NCBI GenBank assembly: GCA_951812305.1
Contig: CATOSB010000013.1
Location: forward strand, 1 to 64,000
DNA: 64,000 bases
Direction: 5' to 3'
From: an uncultured Paracoccaceae bacterium
GTDB lineage: Bacteria; Pseudomonadota; Alphaproteobacteria; Rhodobacterales; Rhodobacteraceae
Below the pieces are notes generated by a model. That model saw only the letters and a program-made list of their open reading frames with translations, was not told the origin of the DNA and made no database searches. Made by a program: the position numbers and the translations under genes. Positions 1 to 8,748 of the stretch are shown piece after piece. Each line of letters begins with the position of its first letter. The first letter of the stretch is position 1.

Positions 1-32
1 AAAATCATCAGACCAATTCAGGCGCAGGAGTA
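1..32. repeat. Right terminal inverted repeat of an IS630-like element cut by the window edge
   Basis: Bases 1-32 are the reverse complement of the left end of the IS630 element at 1223-1254, with one or two mismatches, and resemble its right end at 3128-3157. A TA dinucleotide follows at 33-34, the usual IS630 target duplication. A related element therefore lies just outside the window, and the phage gene that follows is bounded by IS630 ends on both sides. Confidence 0.7.
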
Positions 33-1222
33 TAACAATTCTGCGGCGCGCGCTGACGCCACGCTTGAATTTATGAACCGTGCCGGTGCCGATGGTGAAA
101 ACTACGGATATGACCACACGGAAACGCTGGCTATTGGCGCGGCAATGATTGCTGCCGGTGCCGGTGCGGATACTGCTGCCACGTCCTTCAGGAACATGGG
201 GCGTGCATTGACGCGCGGCGAGAGCGCGACAAACCGGCAAAGCGCCGCCATGCAGCGCTTGGGGCTGGATTCTGAAGTTGTGGCGCGCGCGATGCAGGAA
301 GATGCTGTTGGCACAACCATGGATGTCATGCGTCGTCTGAATGAGTTGCCAGACCATTTGCGCGCATCGGTAAGGTCGGACCTGTTTGGCGATGAAGCCC
401 GCGAACTGACAAAGCTGATGAACAACATGCAGCTGATGCCAGAAATGCTGGCGCTGGTTGCTGATGAAACCCAATATCTTGGCAGTGCTGAAGCGGAATA
501 TGCCGAACGGTCGCGCACCACTGCAAACAATATGCAGCTGCTGCGCAACCAAACCACCCGTTTGGGCATCAGCATCGGTGAAGTGGTTCTGCCACCTCTG
601 AATGAACTTCTGTCGAAGTCGCAGGTGTTCATTGACAAGCTGGTGACGTGGACAAAGGAGAATCCAAAACTGACCAAAACGCTGGTCATGGGTGGGGTTG
701 CCCTTGGTGGCATGGCTGTCGCGGGTGGTTTCCTGCTGACGGCAGCGTCTGGCCTTATCGGCACCATGGCGGTTCTGCGCTTTGGTCTGGTGGGCTTGGG
801 CGCGCGGGCTGTTTTTGCCGGTGGTGGGCTTGCCAGCTTGGCGGGGCGGTTCGGTGTTCTGCGACGGTTGCCACGTTTTGCGTTGTCCACTTTGGTCACG
901 CCATTGCGGTGGACATCTCGATTTATTGGCCGAATTCCGTGGGCGGTTTTGACGGGTGGCAGGTTCCTGCTTTCGGGCTTGGTCACGCCATTGCGGTGGG
1001 TGGCAAGGTTTATTCCATCCATTGGATGGCGTGCGTTAGCGGGTGGTTTGAAGTGGTCATCCCTCATTCGACCTCTGACATGGCTTGCGCGGGGTGCGTT
1101 ACGTTTCATCCATCCTATCGGGTGGGCTGTGTTGGCGGGGGAACTCTTGTGGCATCTGCTGATTAAACCACTTGGATGGGATGAATACCTAAGCCTTGAG
1201 GCGCTTGGCGGCTATTTAGATA
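33..1222 (+). pseudogene. Phage tail tape measure protein, internal fragment
   Basis: The frame is open from the window edge to the IS630 insertion at 1222 and encodes about 395 residues with neither a true start nor a true end. It resembles the TP901-type tail tape measure family, which sets tail length in siphophages and myophages. The visible features are an Ala/Gly-rich first part (GAAMIAAGAGADTAA), a long helical middle with LRNQTTRLG followed by IGEVVLPPLNELL, and then hydrophobic stretches at about residues 215-260. The C-terminal part repeats a module with LVTPLRW, IRPLTWLARG and similar Trp-rich units. IS630 ends flank it on both sides, so it is a prophage remnant. Family assignment is by overall pattern and is fairly safe. 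Confidence 0.7.
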
Positions 1223-1313
1223 CACTCCTGCGCCTGAATTGGCCTGATGATTTTGATGCCTGTGAATCACTTTGCCGCATGGTCACAGGCACGGAGGTTT
1301 CTATTTTGAGGGT

Positions 1314-2381
1314 ATGAGCAAGCGAGACAAAACAGTCACCTTATCCGACGAGCAGCGCATAGCGCTTGAAGCGCTTTGCCGCCGCCGCAAAGTTGAGGCC
1401 CTTGTTTGGAAACGTGCGCGTGCGTTTCTTCTTCTGGACACAGGAGAAGACGCCGGAACGGTTTGCCGGATTTTGGATATCGGTCCAACGGTTCTGACGG
1501 AATGGCAGTTCGCGTTTGCCGGAGCGGGGTTGTCATTTTTTGGCTTGAAGGGCTACAGCCAGCGACAGGGGCATCTATCGGTGGAGAAGGAACGGGCTTT
1601 GAAAGCGCATTTCACCGAACATCCGGCACAGAACGTAGATGAGGTCTGTGCCTATGTTCTGGCCGAGTGCGACCAGAGCTACAGCCCCTCGGGAGCCGCC
1701 AGGCTGATGCGCCGCCTGGGGTTTGTGTATAGGAAACCACAATTGCTGCCTGCACAGGCCGATGAAGCCAAACAGGCTGCGTTTATTGCCCAATATGAGG
1801 CCATGATGAACGGGTTGGCCGCAGATGAGATGGTTGTCTTTTCGGACGCTGTTCACCCCGAGCATCAGAGCCGCCCCGCCCATGGCTGGTTCCCAAAGGG
1901 ACAAAAGACGGCCCTGAAGGCGACATCCGGGCGCAAACGGCTCAATATTCAGGGAGCGCTTGACCTTGAGACCTTCCAGTTCACCTTTGTAGAAGGCGAA
2001 AAGATCAATGCCCGGACAACCCAACAAATGCTGGAAAAGTTGGAGCGCAACAACCCAACCATGACGACCATCCATGTCTTTGTCGACAATGCCCGCTATC
2101 ATCATGCCAGGATACTTCAGCCATGGCTCAACAGCCCGGAACGCCGGGTGAAGTTGCATTTCCTGCCAGCATATGCCCCGCATCTCAACCCAATCGAGCG
2201 CCTTTGGGGCGTCATGCACGATTGGGTCACACACAATCGCCACTATGCAACGTTCAACCAGTTCACAGAGGCTATTTTCAACTTCTTCCGTACGACACTG
2301 CCAGAAAAATGGCCTGAGTTCCGCGACACCGTCACCGACAACTTCCGCGTTGTATCGCTCAAGGAATACAAAGTGATATAG
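1314..2381 (+). CDS. IS630 family transposase
   Basis: This is a DDE transposase of about 355 residues that moves the surrounding element into TA targets. The N-terminal half (about residues 1-150) is a helix-turn-helix region with a winged-helix-like GYSQRQGHLSVEKERALKAH stretch. The catalytic half has the first Asp in MVVFSDAVHPEH, the second in HVFVDNARYHHA and the Glu in PHLNPIERLWGVMHDW, all in the correct order and spacing. An ATG lies upstream at 1272 in the same frame, but the one at 1314 (MSKRDKTVTLSDEQ) fits family length better. The reading frame is intact, so the element may still be active, although IS200 material now lies before its right end. Confidence 0.88.
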   Translation: MSKRDKTVTLSDEQRIALEALCRRRKVEALVWKRARAFLLLDTGEDAGTVCRILDIGPTVLTEWQFAFAGAGLSFFGLKGYSQRQGHLSVEKERALKAHFTEHPAQNVDEVCAYVLAECDQSYSPSGAARLMRRLGFVYRKPQLLPAQADEAKQAAFIAQYEAMMNGLAADEMVVFSDAVHPEHQSRPAHGWFPKGQKTALKATSGRKRLNIQGALDLETFQFTFVEGEKINARTTQQMLEKLERNNPTMTTIHVFVDNARYHHARILQPWLNSPERRVKLHFLPAYAPHLNPIERLWGVMHDWVTHNRHYATFNQFTEAIFNFFRTTLPEKWPEFRDTVTDNFRVVSLKEYKVI

Positions 2382-2410
2382 ATACCCACGGGCTTACACC
2401 CGTGGTTCTT

Positions 2411-2560
2411 TCAAAGGTCAAGCTCCGCTTGTCCATTATCTTCTCGGCCCTGCCATCGGACGTAATTCCGTATCGTTTGCTCGTCGACCCCAACGGTGGA
2501 CACAAAAAATCCTTTGTAAACGCTGTGGGACGATTTTCGCAGCCGCATTCTGCAGACGAT
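2411..2560 (-). pseudogene. C-terminal remnant of a second IS200-type TnpA
   Basis: Read on the minus strand, the segment gives KGFFVSTVGVDEQTIRNYVR followed by WQGREDNGQAELDL and a stop at 2411-2413. That is the characteristic tail of one branch of IS200 TnpA proteins. It differs from the tail of the neighbouring intact TnpA, so it comes from another element. No start or catalytic motif remains. Confidence 0.6.
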
Positions 2561-2596
2561 AGCCCGAAGACAATGGAAGGGCTATCATCCCCGCGC

Positions 2597-3040
2597 TTAC
2601 ACGCGGGGAGTTCCCGCTGGATTAAAATCATCATCGGGCTCGGGTGGCGTCTGGTTCTTGATGTATTCCAACCACACCTCGTCTGTCACGTTGCCGCTGC
2701 TGGCAACCCGGTAACCGCGGGCCCACAGGTGTTGCCCCCAATATCTTTTGCGCAATATCCCGAACCCGCTCAGCAGCTTGTGCGAACTGCGCCCTTTCAG
2801 ATATTGCTCCGCACGGCTGACCGACAGGTTCGGCGGGGTCGACACCGGCATATGCTCGTGGTCACGGTTGATTGATCCGGCATGCACAACCATCCCATGC
2901 GCCCGCGCCGTCTCGCGCAGCAACTCACGGCAGCGGTTGCCGACATCGCCGCCCAACACCTGGTAGCGGTACTTCGTCACCCACACCAAGTGGTATTTGC
3001 AGTCCCAAACCGTATGGCTGCCACGCTTGTACGAATCCAT
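2597..3040 (-). CDS. tnpA: IS200/IS605 family transposase TnpA (Y1 HUH)
   Basis: A 147-residue single-strand transposase of normal size for the family. It opens with the typical MDSYKRGSHTVWDCKYHLVW, where Tyr-Lys-Tyr-His-Leu-Val-Trp is the first strand of the HUH fold. The metal-binding HUH motif reads DHEHMPVSTPP at about residues 60-70, and the catalytic tyrosine is in EQYLKGRSSHKL. The protein acts as a dimer that cuts and joins single-stranded DNA at hairpin ends during replication. It lies antisense to the IS630 transposase that surrounds it. The frame is intact, and no TnpB partner is present. Confidence 0.88.
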   Translation of the reverse strand: MDSYKRGSHTVWDCKYHLVWVTKYRYQVLGGDVGNRCRELLRETARAHGMVVHAGSINRDHEHMPVSTPPNLSVSRAEQYLKGRSSHKLLSGFGILRKRYWGQHLWARGYRVASSGNVTDEVWLEYIKNQTPPEPDDDFNPAGTPRV

Positions 3041-3937
3041 AATCAGGCATCTTAACGCAAATGCCGCGATCCCGTCCGGCTAAAGCCGTGGGGTTTACAG
3101 ATCCCCTATCGGGGACTCTAACCCGGAAAACATCAGGCCAATTCAGGCGCACGGGTATACATTGAATTCTTGTAACTCCCAAGCACCCCCCACGTTTGAG
3201 TGTTATTGTCAGTTTTATGGTGAGTCGAATTTGCCATTTTGCGCGTGTTTTTTTTCTTTCTTGTCTGAATTCTGTGGCGCCGGGTTGATTTCTCTGAATC
3301 AGTGGTGGGATGGATCAGGTTGCCGCCCTTGAACAACTTCTCGCCACGGCTCTGCGTCGGATCGCTGAGCTTGAAGCTGCGTTGGCGAGCATGGCGGAAG
3401 AGATCACGGACCTGCGCCGACAGTTGGCCAAGAACAGCAGCAATAGCAGCAAGCCCCCTTCAAGTGATGGCCTGAAGAAGCCAGCCCCGCGCAGCCTGCG
3501 TGGCAAATCCGGAAAGAAAAGTGGCGGCCAAGTTGGCCACCGGGGCGACACCCTGCGCCAGACGTCAACACCCGACTTTGTCGAACGGCATGAGGCGACG
3601 CATTGCAGCGCCTGTCAGAGCGCCCTGACGGCGGAGATGGTGAAAGGGATCGAGAAGCGTCAGGTGTTCGACTTGCCTGCGCCACGCCTGGAGGTCACCG
3701 AGCATCAGGCGGCGGTTTATTGTTGCGACCATTGTCGAGCCACGACGACGGCTGGCTTTCCCGATGGCGTGGCCGCGCATGTGCAATATGGCACGCGCAT
3801 GCGGGCAGTGGCGGTCTATTGCAATGTTCAGCAGCTGATACCCGAGGATCGGGTCTGCCAGCTTATGCGCGACCTGTTTGGGGCCACCAGCTTGTGCGCG
3901 GCCAGCGTGACCAACTGGACGCGCGGCGCGGCAAATA

Positions 3938-5107
3938 ATACCAAGGGTTATTCAATCTGACCGACTTTCGCCCAGTTGCGGCTTGCGATGGATGTGATGG
4001 TTTGCGGTCTTGCGATGAGGTTGTTCCAGGCCTCGCACCCCGCGTCGAGAATCGCGTCATATGTGTCGAACGTCCGGTTTGCGAGCCATGTCTGGCGGAG
4101 ATATTGCCAAATGTTTTCGGTTGGATTCAGCTCTGGTGATTTGGGCGGCAGAAACATGAGCGACAGGTTTTGCGGGATTTCCAGAGCGGATGTCGTGTGC
4201 CAGCCGGCTTGGTCCATGAGGATGACGGCGTGGGCGCCATCGGAGACAATTTTGCTGATTTCTTCCAGGTGGCGCTGCATCGCATAGGTGTCGGCTGCTG
4301 GCATCATGATCGCCGCGCCGGTGCCGCGTTCGGGGCAGATGGCGCCAAAAAGATACGCATTTTGGTAACGCTGATCGGCGGGCTGGCGGGGCCGTGTGCC
4401 CTTGCGTGCCCACTGGCGGACGCGGGTGTTCTTCTGACCGAGACGCATCTCGTCCTGGAACCAGATTTCGACGGGTTTGTCCGGCGGCACCCCCTGAAGC
4501 GTCTCCTTCAGATTGTCGCCGAAGTTTTTTTGAAATCCTCAATGACCTGCACGTCCTGCCCCGGGTGCTGAGGGCGTGCGCTGATGTGGGAAAAGCCCAG
4601 ATTGTGCAGAATCTGCCCCACATGGCGCTCGTGATAGTCGACGCCAAAACGCGCCTTGATCACATTCTTCAAATCGACCCGCCGCCAGCGGACGACACCG
4701 TCCTTTTCAGGATCAGGACCGGTCTCGACAAGAGCCGCCAGTTCATCCAGTTGCGCATTGTCAAGGCGGGATCGCGAGCCTCCTCGCTGCCGATCCAGCA
4801 GCCCCGCTGGACCATCAGCGTTGAAACGGAGCACCCAGTCCCTGAGCGTTTGCCGGTCCATCCCGCCAATGCGGGCCGCAGCCCCACGCGACATGCCATC
4901 GGCGATAGCGGCAAGCGACAAAAGCCGTCGGCTCTGCCGGGCATCAGAACTCTCTGCGGCAAGCTTGCGCAGATCATTGGCGGTAAAATCGGCTCGCATC
5001 GGTATCCTGGCTGGCATCGGTGGTCTCCTTTGCCAATCTTGAATCACCTCAGCACCTCAGGCGGTACCCAAAATCCATAGCTGAGTCATTTTGAAGCACC
5101 CTTGGTA
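3938..5107 (-). mobile_element. IS630-family element type A, copy 1
   Basis: The element is 1170 bp with ends TACCAAGGGT and ACCCTTGGTA, one end carrying an extra A. It is flanked by TA at 3936-3937 and 5108-5109. A copy of the same length sits in opposite orientation at 27304-28473. The target was the IS66-like transposase gene. Confidence 0.92.
3948..5017 (-). CDS. IS630 transposase, two frames joined by -1 frameshift
   Basis: The first frame (from 5017) encodes a DNA-binding part: a helix-turn-helix with LLSLAAIADGMSRGAAARIG, then RHVGQILHNLGFSHI. It runs to an A7 run at the codons for EDFKK. A -1 slip there gives EDFKKNFGDNLKETLQG and continues into the catalytic frame ending at 3948. 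That frame holds the DDE residues in IWFQDEMRLGQKN, ILMDQAGWHTT and PELNPTENIWQYLR. The start at 5017 is chosen for the AAAGGAG ribosome site about 8 bases upstream. Both copies in this window keep the same A7 arrangement, which points to programmed frameshifting rather than decay. Confidence 0.82.
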
Positions 5108-6175
5108 TAAGATGGGTGTCGTGGTTGAACACATTCTCGCCCGGCTTGCCGAAGGCGGCGTTCGGCATCTGGACGAGACCGGACTTCGTGTTGCCGGCAA
5201 GCTGCACTGGCTGCACACGATCTGCGATACCGCCTTCACCCATTACCGCATCAGCGCCAAACGCGGTGCTGTTCCAACCTTCCTGACCGGCGGGACGATC
5301 ATTCATGATCACTGGAAACCCTACTACGCCCATATGAGCGGAGTGGACGCCCACGCCCTCTGCGGGGCGCATCACTTGCGCGAACTCAAGGCCATCGAAG
5401 AGATCGAAAAAGAGCCTTGGGCGACGGAGATGAGCGCAGTGCTTCATAGCGCCAATCAGCTCAGATGCGCGGCTCAGGATCAAGGCGAGACCGAACTCCC
5501 GGAACTGGTTCGCCAGGGTATAGTCACCAGATACATGGCGATCCTCGCCAAGGGGCTCGCCTTCCACGAACGCCGGCCCCCGCTGGCCAAAAGCCCCGGC
5601 ACCCGCGGCCGAAAAGCCAGGCGGCCAGGCCACAACCTGCTCCTCCGCCTGCGTGACTACCGCGATGACGTTTTGCGATTCATCGCCGACTTCGCGGTCC
5701 CATTCACAAACAATCAGGCCGAACAGGACCTGCGCATGATGAAGCTGCGCATGAAAATCTCGGGCACCTTCCGCACCCTCGAGGGCGCGCGGGTCTTCGC
5801 CGACATCAGGTCCGTCATCTCGACGGCCAGAAAACACCGGTTCAACATCCTGGAAATCCTGACCCTGTCACCACCTCAGATCATCGCACGGCTCTGACGG
5901 AACAAAACCCCGCAACCCTATCGGACAGGGTGCTTGGGAGTTACGAATTCTTTGCCGAAATCGATCTTCTTGGTGCACTGTCTGCCTGCCCGGGCGGTGA
6001 CTGCTCCAGCACGCATTCAAGTGACACGGCGAAATGTTATCCACTTTTGATCGAGGTGTTCGCACCCGAAAATGAAACGCTTCAAAGTTGGAAACCCGCG
6101 CCGCGTAACGAATATTCGCGCAGCCACGGGCTGTAGCGCGGATCTAATTCTTCAAAGGAATTCCTCACGTTTATT

Positions 6176-6880
6176 TCACGAAAACGCCGCCTCAAGCGCA
6201 ATCTCCACCATATCACCGAAACTCCGCTCACGCTCGGATGACGGCAGTTCTTCCCCGGTGATCAGGTGATCGGACACCGTCAGCACAGACAACGCCCGCA
6301 CCCCATGTCGCGCAGCAAGGGTATAAAGCTCTGCGGTTTCCATCTCGACACACAAGACCCCGTGTCTGACCATCTGCTCATTCAGATCCGGACGCTCGTC
6401 ATAAAACGTGTCAGAGGAGTATATCCCGCCCACATGCGTCGCCACATCACGTCCTTCTGCCGCCGTTGCAGCGGCGCGAAGCAGGGCAAAGTCGGCACAG
6501 GGCGCATAGCTTAACTCTTTGAATATGCTCGAAGAGGGCGTGGCGACGGTTGTTGCGGTCATCGCGATAACAACGTTGCGCAACCTAACATTCTCCTGCA
6601 TCGCACCGGTGGAGCCGATGCGGATCAGCGTTTTGGCGCCATAATCCCGGATCAGTTCGTTCACGTATATCGACAAGCTCGGCATTCCCATGCCAGATCC
6701 TTGAATGGTCACCGGGTTTCCGCGCCAGGTGCCGGTGAAACCCAGCATCCCCCTGACTTCATTGACCAATCTGACCTCATTAAGAAAAGTCTCCGCTGCC
6801 CATTTCGCACGGTACGGGTCTCCGGGAAGCAGGACAGTTTCGGCAATATCGCCGGGTTTGGCGCCGATATGGATGGACAT
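6176..6880 (-). CDS. deoD: Purine-nucleoside phosphorylase DeoD
   Basis: This 234-residue cytosolic enzyme phosphorolyses purine (deoxy)ribonucleosides to base plus (deoxy)ribose 1-phosphate for salvage. The length equals that of enterobacterial DeoD. Visible signatures are the phosphate-site LPGDPYRAKWAAETFL near residue 18, GSGMGMPSLSIYVNEL, the PNP family stretch IRIGSTGAMQ, and the ribose/base-binding VEMETAELYTLA. SDHLITGEELPSSERE holds the catalytic Asp. It is transcribed away from the mobile region to its left. Nothing in the sequence suggests damage. Its closeness to a pyrimidine degradation locus is suggestive but they are not in one operon. Confidence 0.93.
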   Translation of the reverse strand: MSIHIGAKPGDIAETVLLPGDPYRAKWAAETFLNEVRLVNEVRGMLGFTGTWRGNPVTIQGSGMGMPSLSIYVNELIRDYGAKTLIRIGSTGAMQENVRLRNVVIAMTATTVATPSSSIFKELSYAPCADFALLRAAATAAEGRDVATHVGGIYSSDTFYDERPDLNEQMVRHGVLCVEMETAELYTLAARHGVRALSVLTVSDHLITGEELPSSERERSFGDMVEIALEAAFS

Positions 6881-7217
6881 GTTTATGGCCCTTTCGCCTC
6901 AAATCCCGACCACCCTAGCGCCGATCATTTGGGGCGGGAACCCGTGTCAGTATTACTTCGGTGGGAATCCATGGCGACGCAAATAATGGATTCACTTATT
7001 TCGGATCGAAGGGCAAAAGCACGCGCATTGGCTAGCTCGACGCACGAACCCTCTGCCACTTAATCAGGTATGCCAGATTGAACGAAATTCGGTGCGCCAC
7101 TGTGCGTGCATAGCGGGGCGACGTCGATCTGAGGTTGTGATGCGCACTTAGAAATGTGGGAAAATTGCACCTAGCTTTTGGGGCAGGCACTTCCAGCACA
7201 AAGCGGGAAACAGCCGC
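6881..7217. other. Gene-free interval between deoD and the TTC38-like gene
   Basis: This is 337 bp without a convincing gene. It must hold the deoD promoter (transcribed leftward) and the end of the neighbouring gene. I see no strong hairpin or repeat. Confidence 0.5.
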
Positions 7218-8507
7218 TCAATGCTGCCCATGCAGGCCAACCACCGCGCCTGAATAGTCAGTCGCCGGGCGATATTTCCGCAAACGGGCTCCGGCGATCT
7301 CCGTCTTGCCCAAACGCATCAGCACATGCGCGTATGTATATTCCAGCAAGTCGCGTTGAGCGCGGCTGCCGCCGATGCGTTCATGGGTTGCCAGAATGGG
7401 TGCAAGTTCGGACTTCGCCCCCATCCAGTCCTGTCGTGCAATGGCATCGAATGTCTTTGCCAAAGCGGTTACCACGTCCGCTGCCGGGCCTTTGGCACCG
7501 TGGGTGATCTTTGCAAGTGCCGCGCCGTCCCCCGCAATTGCATGTGCCAGTGCGGCGTGGAAATCGGCAAAGGCGATACCGGGTTTTGGAAAGATCTTCG
7601 TTGCGTATTGGCTTAGTGCCTTCCAACGCTCGGGCGCCACAGGTACCCCGGCGATTTCGGCACGATAGTAAAGCGCGGCCGTGTCGGTCAGGATGTTGAG
7701 CCCCGGGCCGGACGATCCGCCGGGACCGACCAGATTGTCGGCCAACGACCACATTTCATCGGCCTCGCCCGCCGCCAGCGCCCACAATGCCAGGTGCCAA
7801 GTGTTATGGCCGTGCATCAGCCCATTGGCCGGGTAATCCGCCATCCAATCGGCTAGATACGCGCGCCCCGCATCCGATTCGCCGGTTTCATAGTAGAGAT
7901 GCGCCTTGTAGTGCGCACCATGTGCATGTTTGGGCGCAAGCAGCATTGCGCGCTCGATGATTGGTTCGGCGGTTGCCAGATTGCCCGCCTCCATTTCCGA
8001 GAATGCGAGTTGTGCGAGGAAAAACCAATCGTCGCCGAAGGACGGAGCAAGCGCATGTGCCAGCGCCAGATTTTCCTGCTCGCGCCCCTCACGTCCGGAA
8101 AACCCGATCAGGCTGAACACGCCGATACATGCATCGGCCACAAGCGGATCGCATGGATGGTCACGCAGATGGGTACGGGCACGTTCATAGGCCAGCGAAG
8201 GCTGACCGCTCATCGCAGCACCAAGAACATCCATCTGGCCCCGGCCGTAATCCGTGCAATTTTCGGCCCGCACCTCGGCGATTGCCAAAGCTTCCCGGGC
8301 CTGCCGCCCGGACCCGCGCGTATATAGCCCCACCGCTTTGGCCAGATGTGCCAGCGAGAATTCAGGATCGGCGGCAATTGCTTCTTCAATCGCGTCCAGC
8401 GATCCGACATTTGCGCTCAGATGAAGGTCAAGACCGCGCGAGTAAGCCTCCAGCGCGGTCTTTGAATGCGTATCCACGTGGTTTCCGTACCGGTCTTTCA
8501 ACATCAA
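7218..8507 (-). CDS. Tetratricopeptide repeat protein, TTC38-like family
   Basis: A protein of about 429 residues made almost entirely of helical pairs with TPR character. Examples are ALEAYSRGLDLHLSANVGSL, IEEAIAADPEFSLAHLAKAV, AEPIIERAMLLAPKHAHGAH and YKAHLYYETGESDAGRAYLA. The conserved NGLMHGHNTWHLALWALAAG segment at about residues 230-250 is typical of the TTC38 family, found in animals and many proteobacteria. No signal peptide is visible, so it is probably cytoplasmic. Molecular function is not established for the family; a protein-binding scaffold is the default inference. It is divergent from ecm, and two start codons lie side by side (MML). Confidence 0.8.
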   Translation of the reverse strand: MMLKDRYGNHVDTHSKTALEAYSRGLDLHLSANVGSLDAIEEAIAADPEFSLAHLAKAVGLYTRGSGRQAREALAIAEVRAENCTDYGRGQMDVLGAAMSGQPSLAYERARTHLRDHPCDPLVADACIGVFSLIGFSGREGREQENLALAHALAPSFGDDWFFLAQLAFSEMEAGNLATAEPIIERAMLLAPKHAHGAHYKAHLYYETGESDAGRAYLADWMADYPANGLMHGHNTWHLALWALAAGEADEMWSLADNLVGPGGSSGPGLNILTDTAALYYRAEIAGVPVAPERWKALSQYATKIFPKPGIAFADFHAALAHAIAGDGAALAKITHGAKGPAADVVTALAKTFDAIARQDWMGAKSELAPILATHERIGGSRAQRDLLEYTYAHVLMRLGKTEIAGARLRKYRPATDYSGAVVGLHGQH

Positions 8508-8675
8508 TCAGTGAAACTCCAAATCGGTTAGTTTCAGGTGCCGTTCGGACAGAAGTTCCGAAAGAGTATTTCTTGTGAGACGGATATGACGACTTGTCAT
8601 CCTGTTTGACTCAAAGGTCAGCCTTACACCTGCTGGCGGGGGCGACAAGCGCGCCTTTCGCTGCGACGCAGCATA

Positions 8676-8704
8676 TTGACTTGGACTATTGTTTTAAATA
8701 CCAA
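8676..8704 (+). promoter_or_regulatory. Possible ecm promoter
   Basis: A TTGACT hexamer at 8676-8681 is followed after 17 bases by TACCAA, a weak -10. It lies about 45 bases before the ecm start in the divergent intergenic space. The fit is only moderate. Confidence 0.3.
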
Positions 8705-8748
8705 CTCTGCTGAGAAATAAAATTACCGCAACCGGGGTGGCCACCATA

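Larger units (their letters stand above)
2382..3127 (-). mobile_element. IS200/IS605-type element plus an older IS200 remnant
   Basis: The segment lies between the IS630 stop codon and the IS630 right repeat. It holds two subterminal hairpins with the same loop: CCACGGG-cttaca-CCCGTGG at 2385-2404 and CCCCGCG-cttaca-CGCGGGG at about 2590-2609. Hairpins of this kind mark the right ends of IS200/IS605 elements. Two hairpins imply two right ends: one for the intact tnpA at 2597-3040 and one for the truncated tnpA remnant at 2411-2560. Exact outer borders are not certain, because this group makes no target duplication. Confidence 0.65.
1223..3157 (+). mobile_element. IS630-family element carrying IS200-type material
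   Basis: About 30-bp imperfect inverted repeats begin at 1223 (CACTCCTGCGCCTGAATTGG) and end at 3157 (CCAATTCAGGCGCACGGGTA). They are flanked by TA at 1221-1222 and 3158-3159. The IS630 transposase fills 1314-2381. The space between its stop codon and the right repeat (2382-3127) is taken up by IS200/IS605-like sequence. The element interrupts the tape-measure remnant. Confidence 0.8.
3310..5897 (+). pseudogene. IS66-like transposase split by IS630
   Basis: This is the same 471-residue transposase as at 13409-14824. Residues 1-209 are encoded at 3310-3937, up to NWTRGAAN. The remainder resumes at 5110 with KMGVVVEHILARL and runs to the stop at 5897. Removing the 1170-bp IS630 and one TA restores the frame exactly, so this copy was inactivated by that insertion. 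It carries a Gln-to-Arg change (HERRPPLAK) compared with the other copies. Confidence 0.92.
3172..5944 (+). mobile_element. IS66-like (ISBst12-type) element, copy 1, interrupted by IS630
   Basis: Terminal inverted repeats GTAACTCCCAAGCACC and GGTGCTTGGGAGTTAC bound the element. An 8-bp direct repeat GAATTCTT flanks it at 3164-3171 and 5945-5952. Without the internal IS630 (3938-5107 plus a duplicated TA) it would be 1601 bp, the same as the other copies in this window. Confidence 0.92.

Noticed and set aside
2597..3127. CRISPR-like or TnpB guide-RNA locus beside TnpA
   Set aside because: No TnpB gene and no repeat-spacer pattern; only IS200 end hairpins are present.
8605..8620. TTTGACTCAAAGGTCA upstream of ecm as a RutR-like site
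   Set aside because: Only the TGAC/GTCA halves fit; the inner CA..TG bases are missing, and ecm is not a pyrimidine gene.
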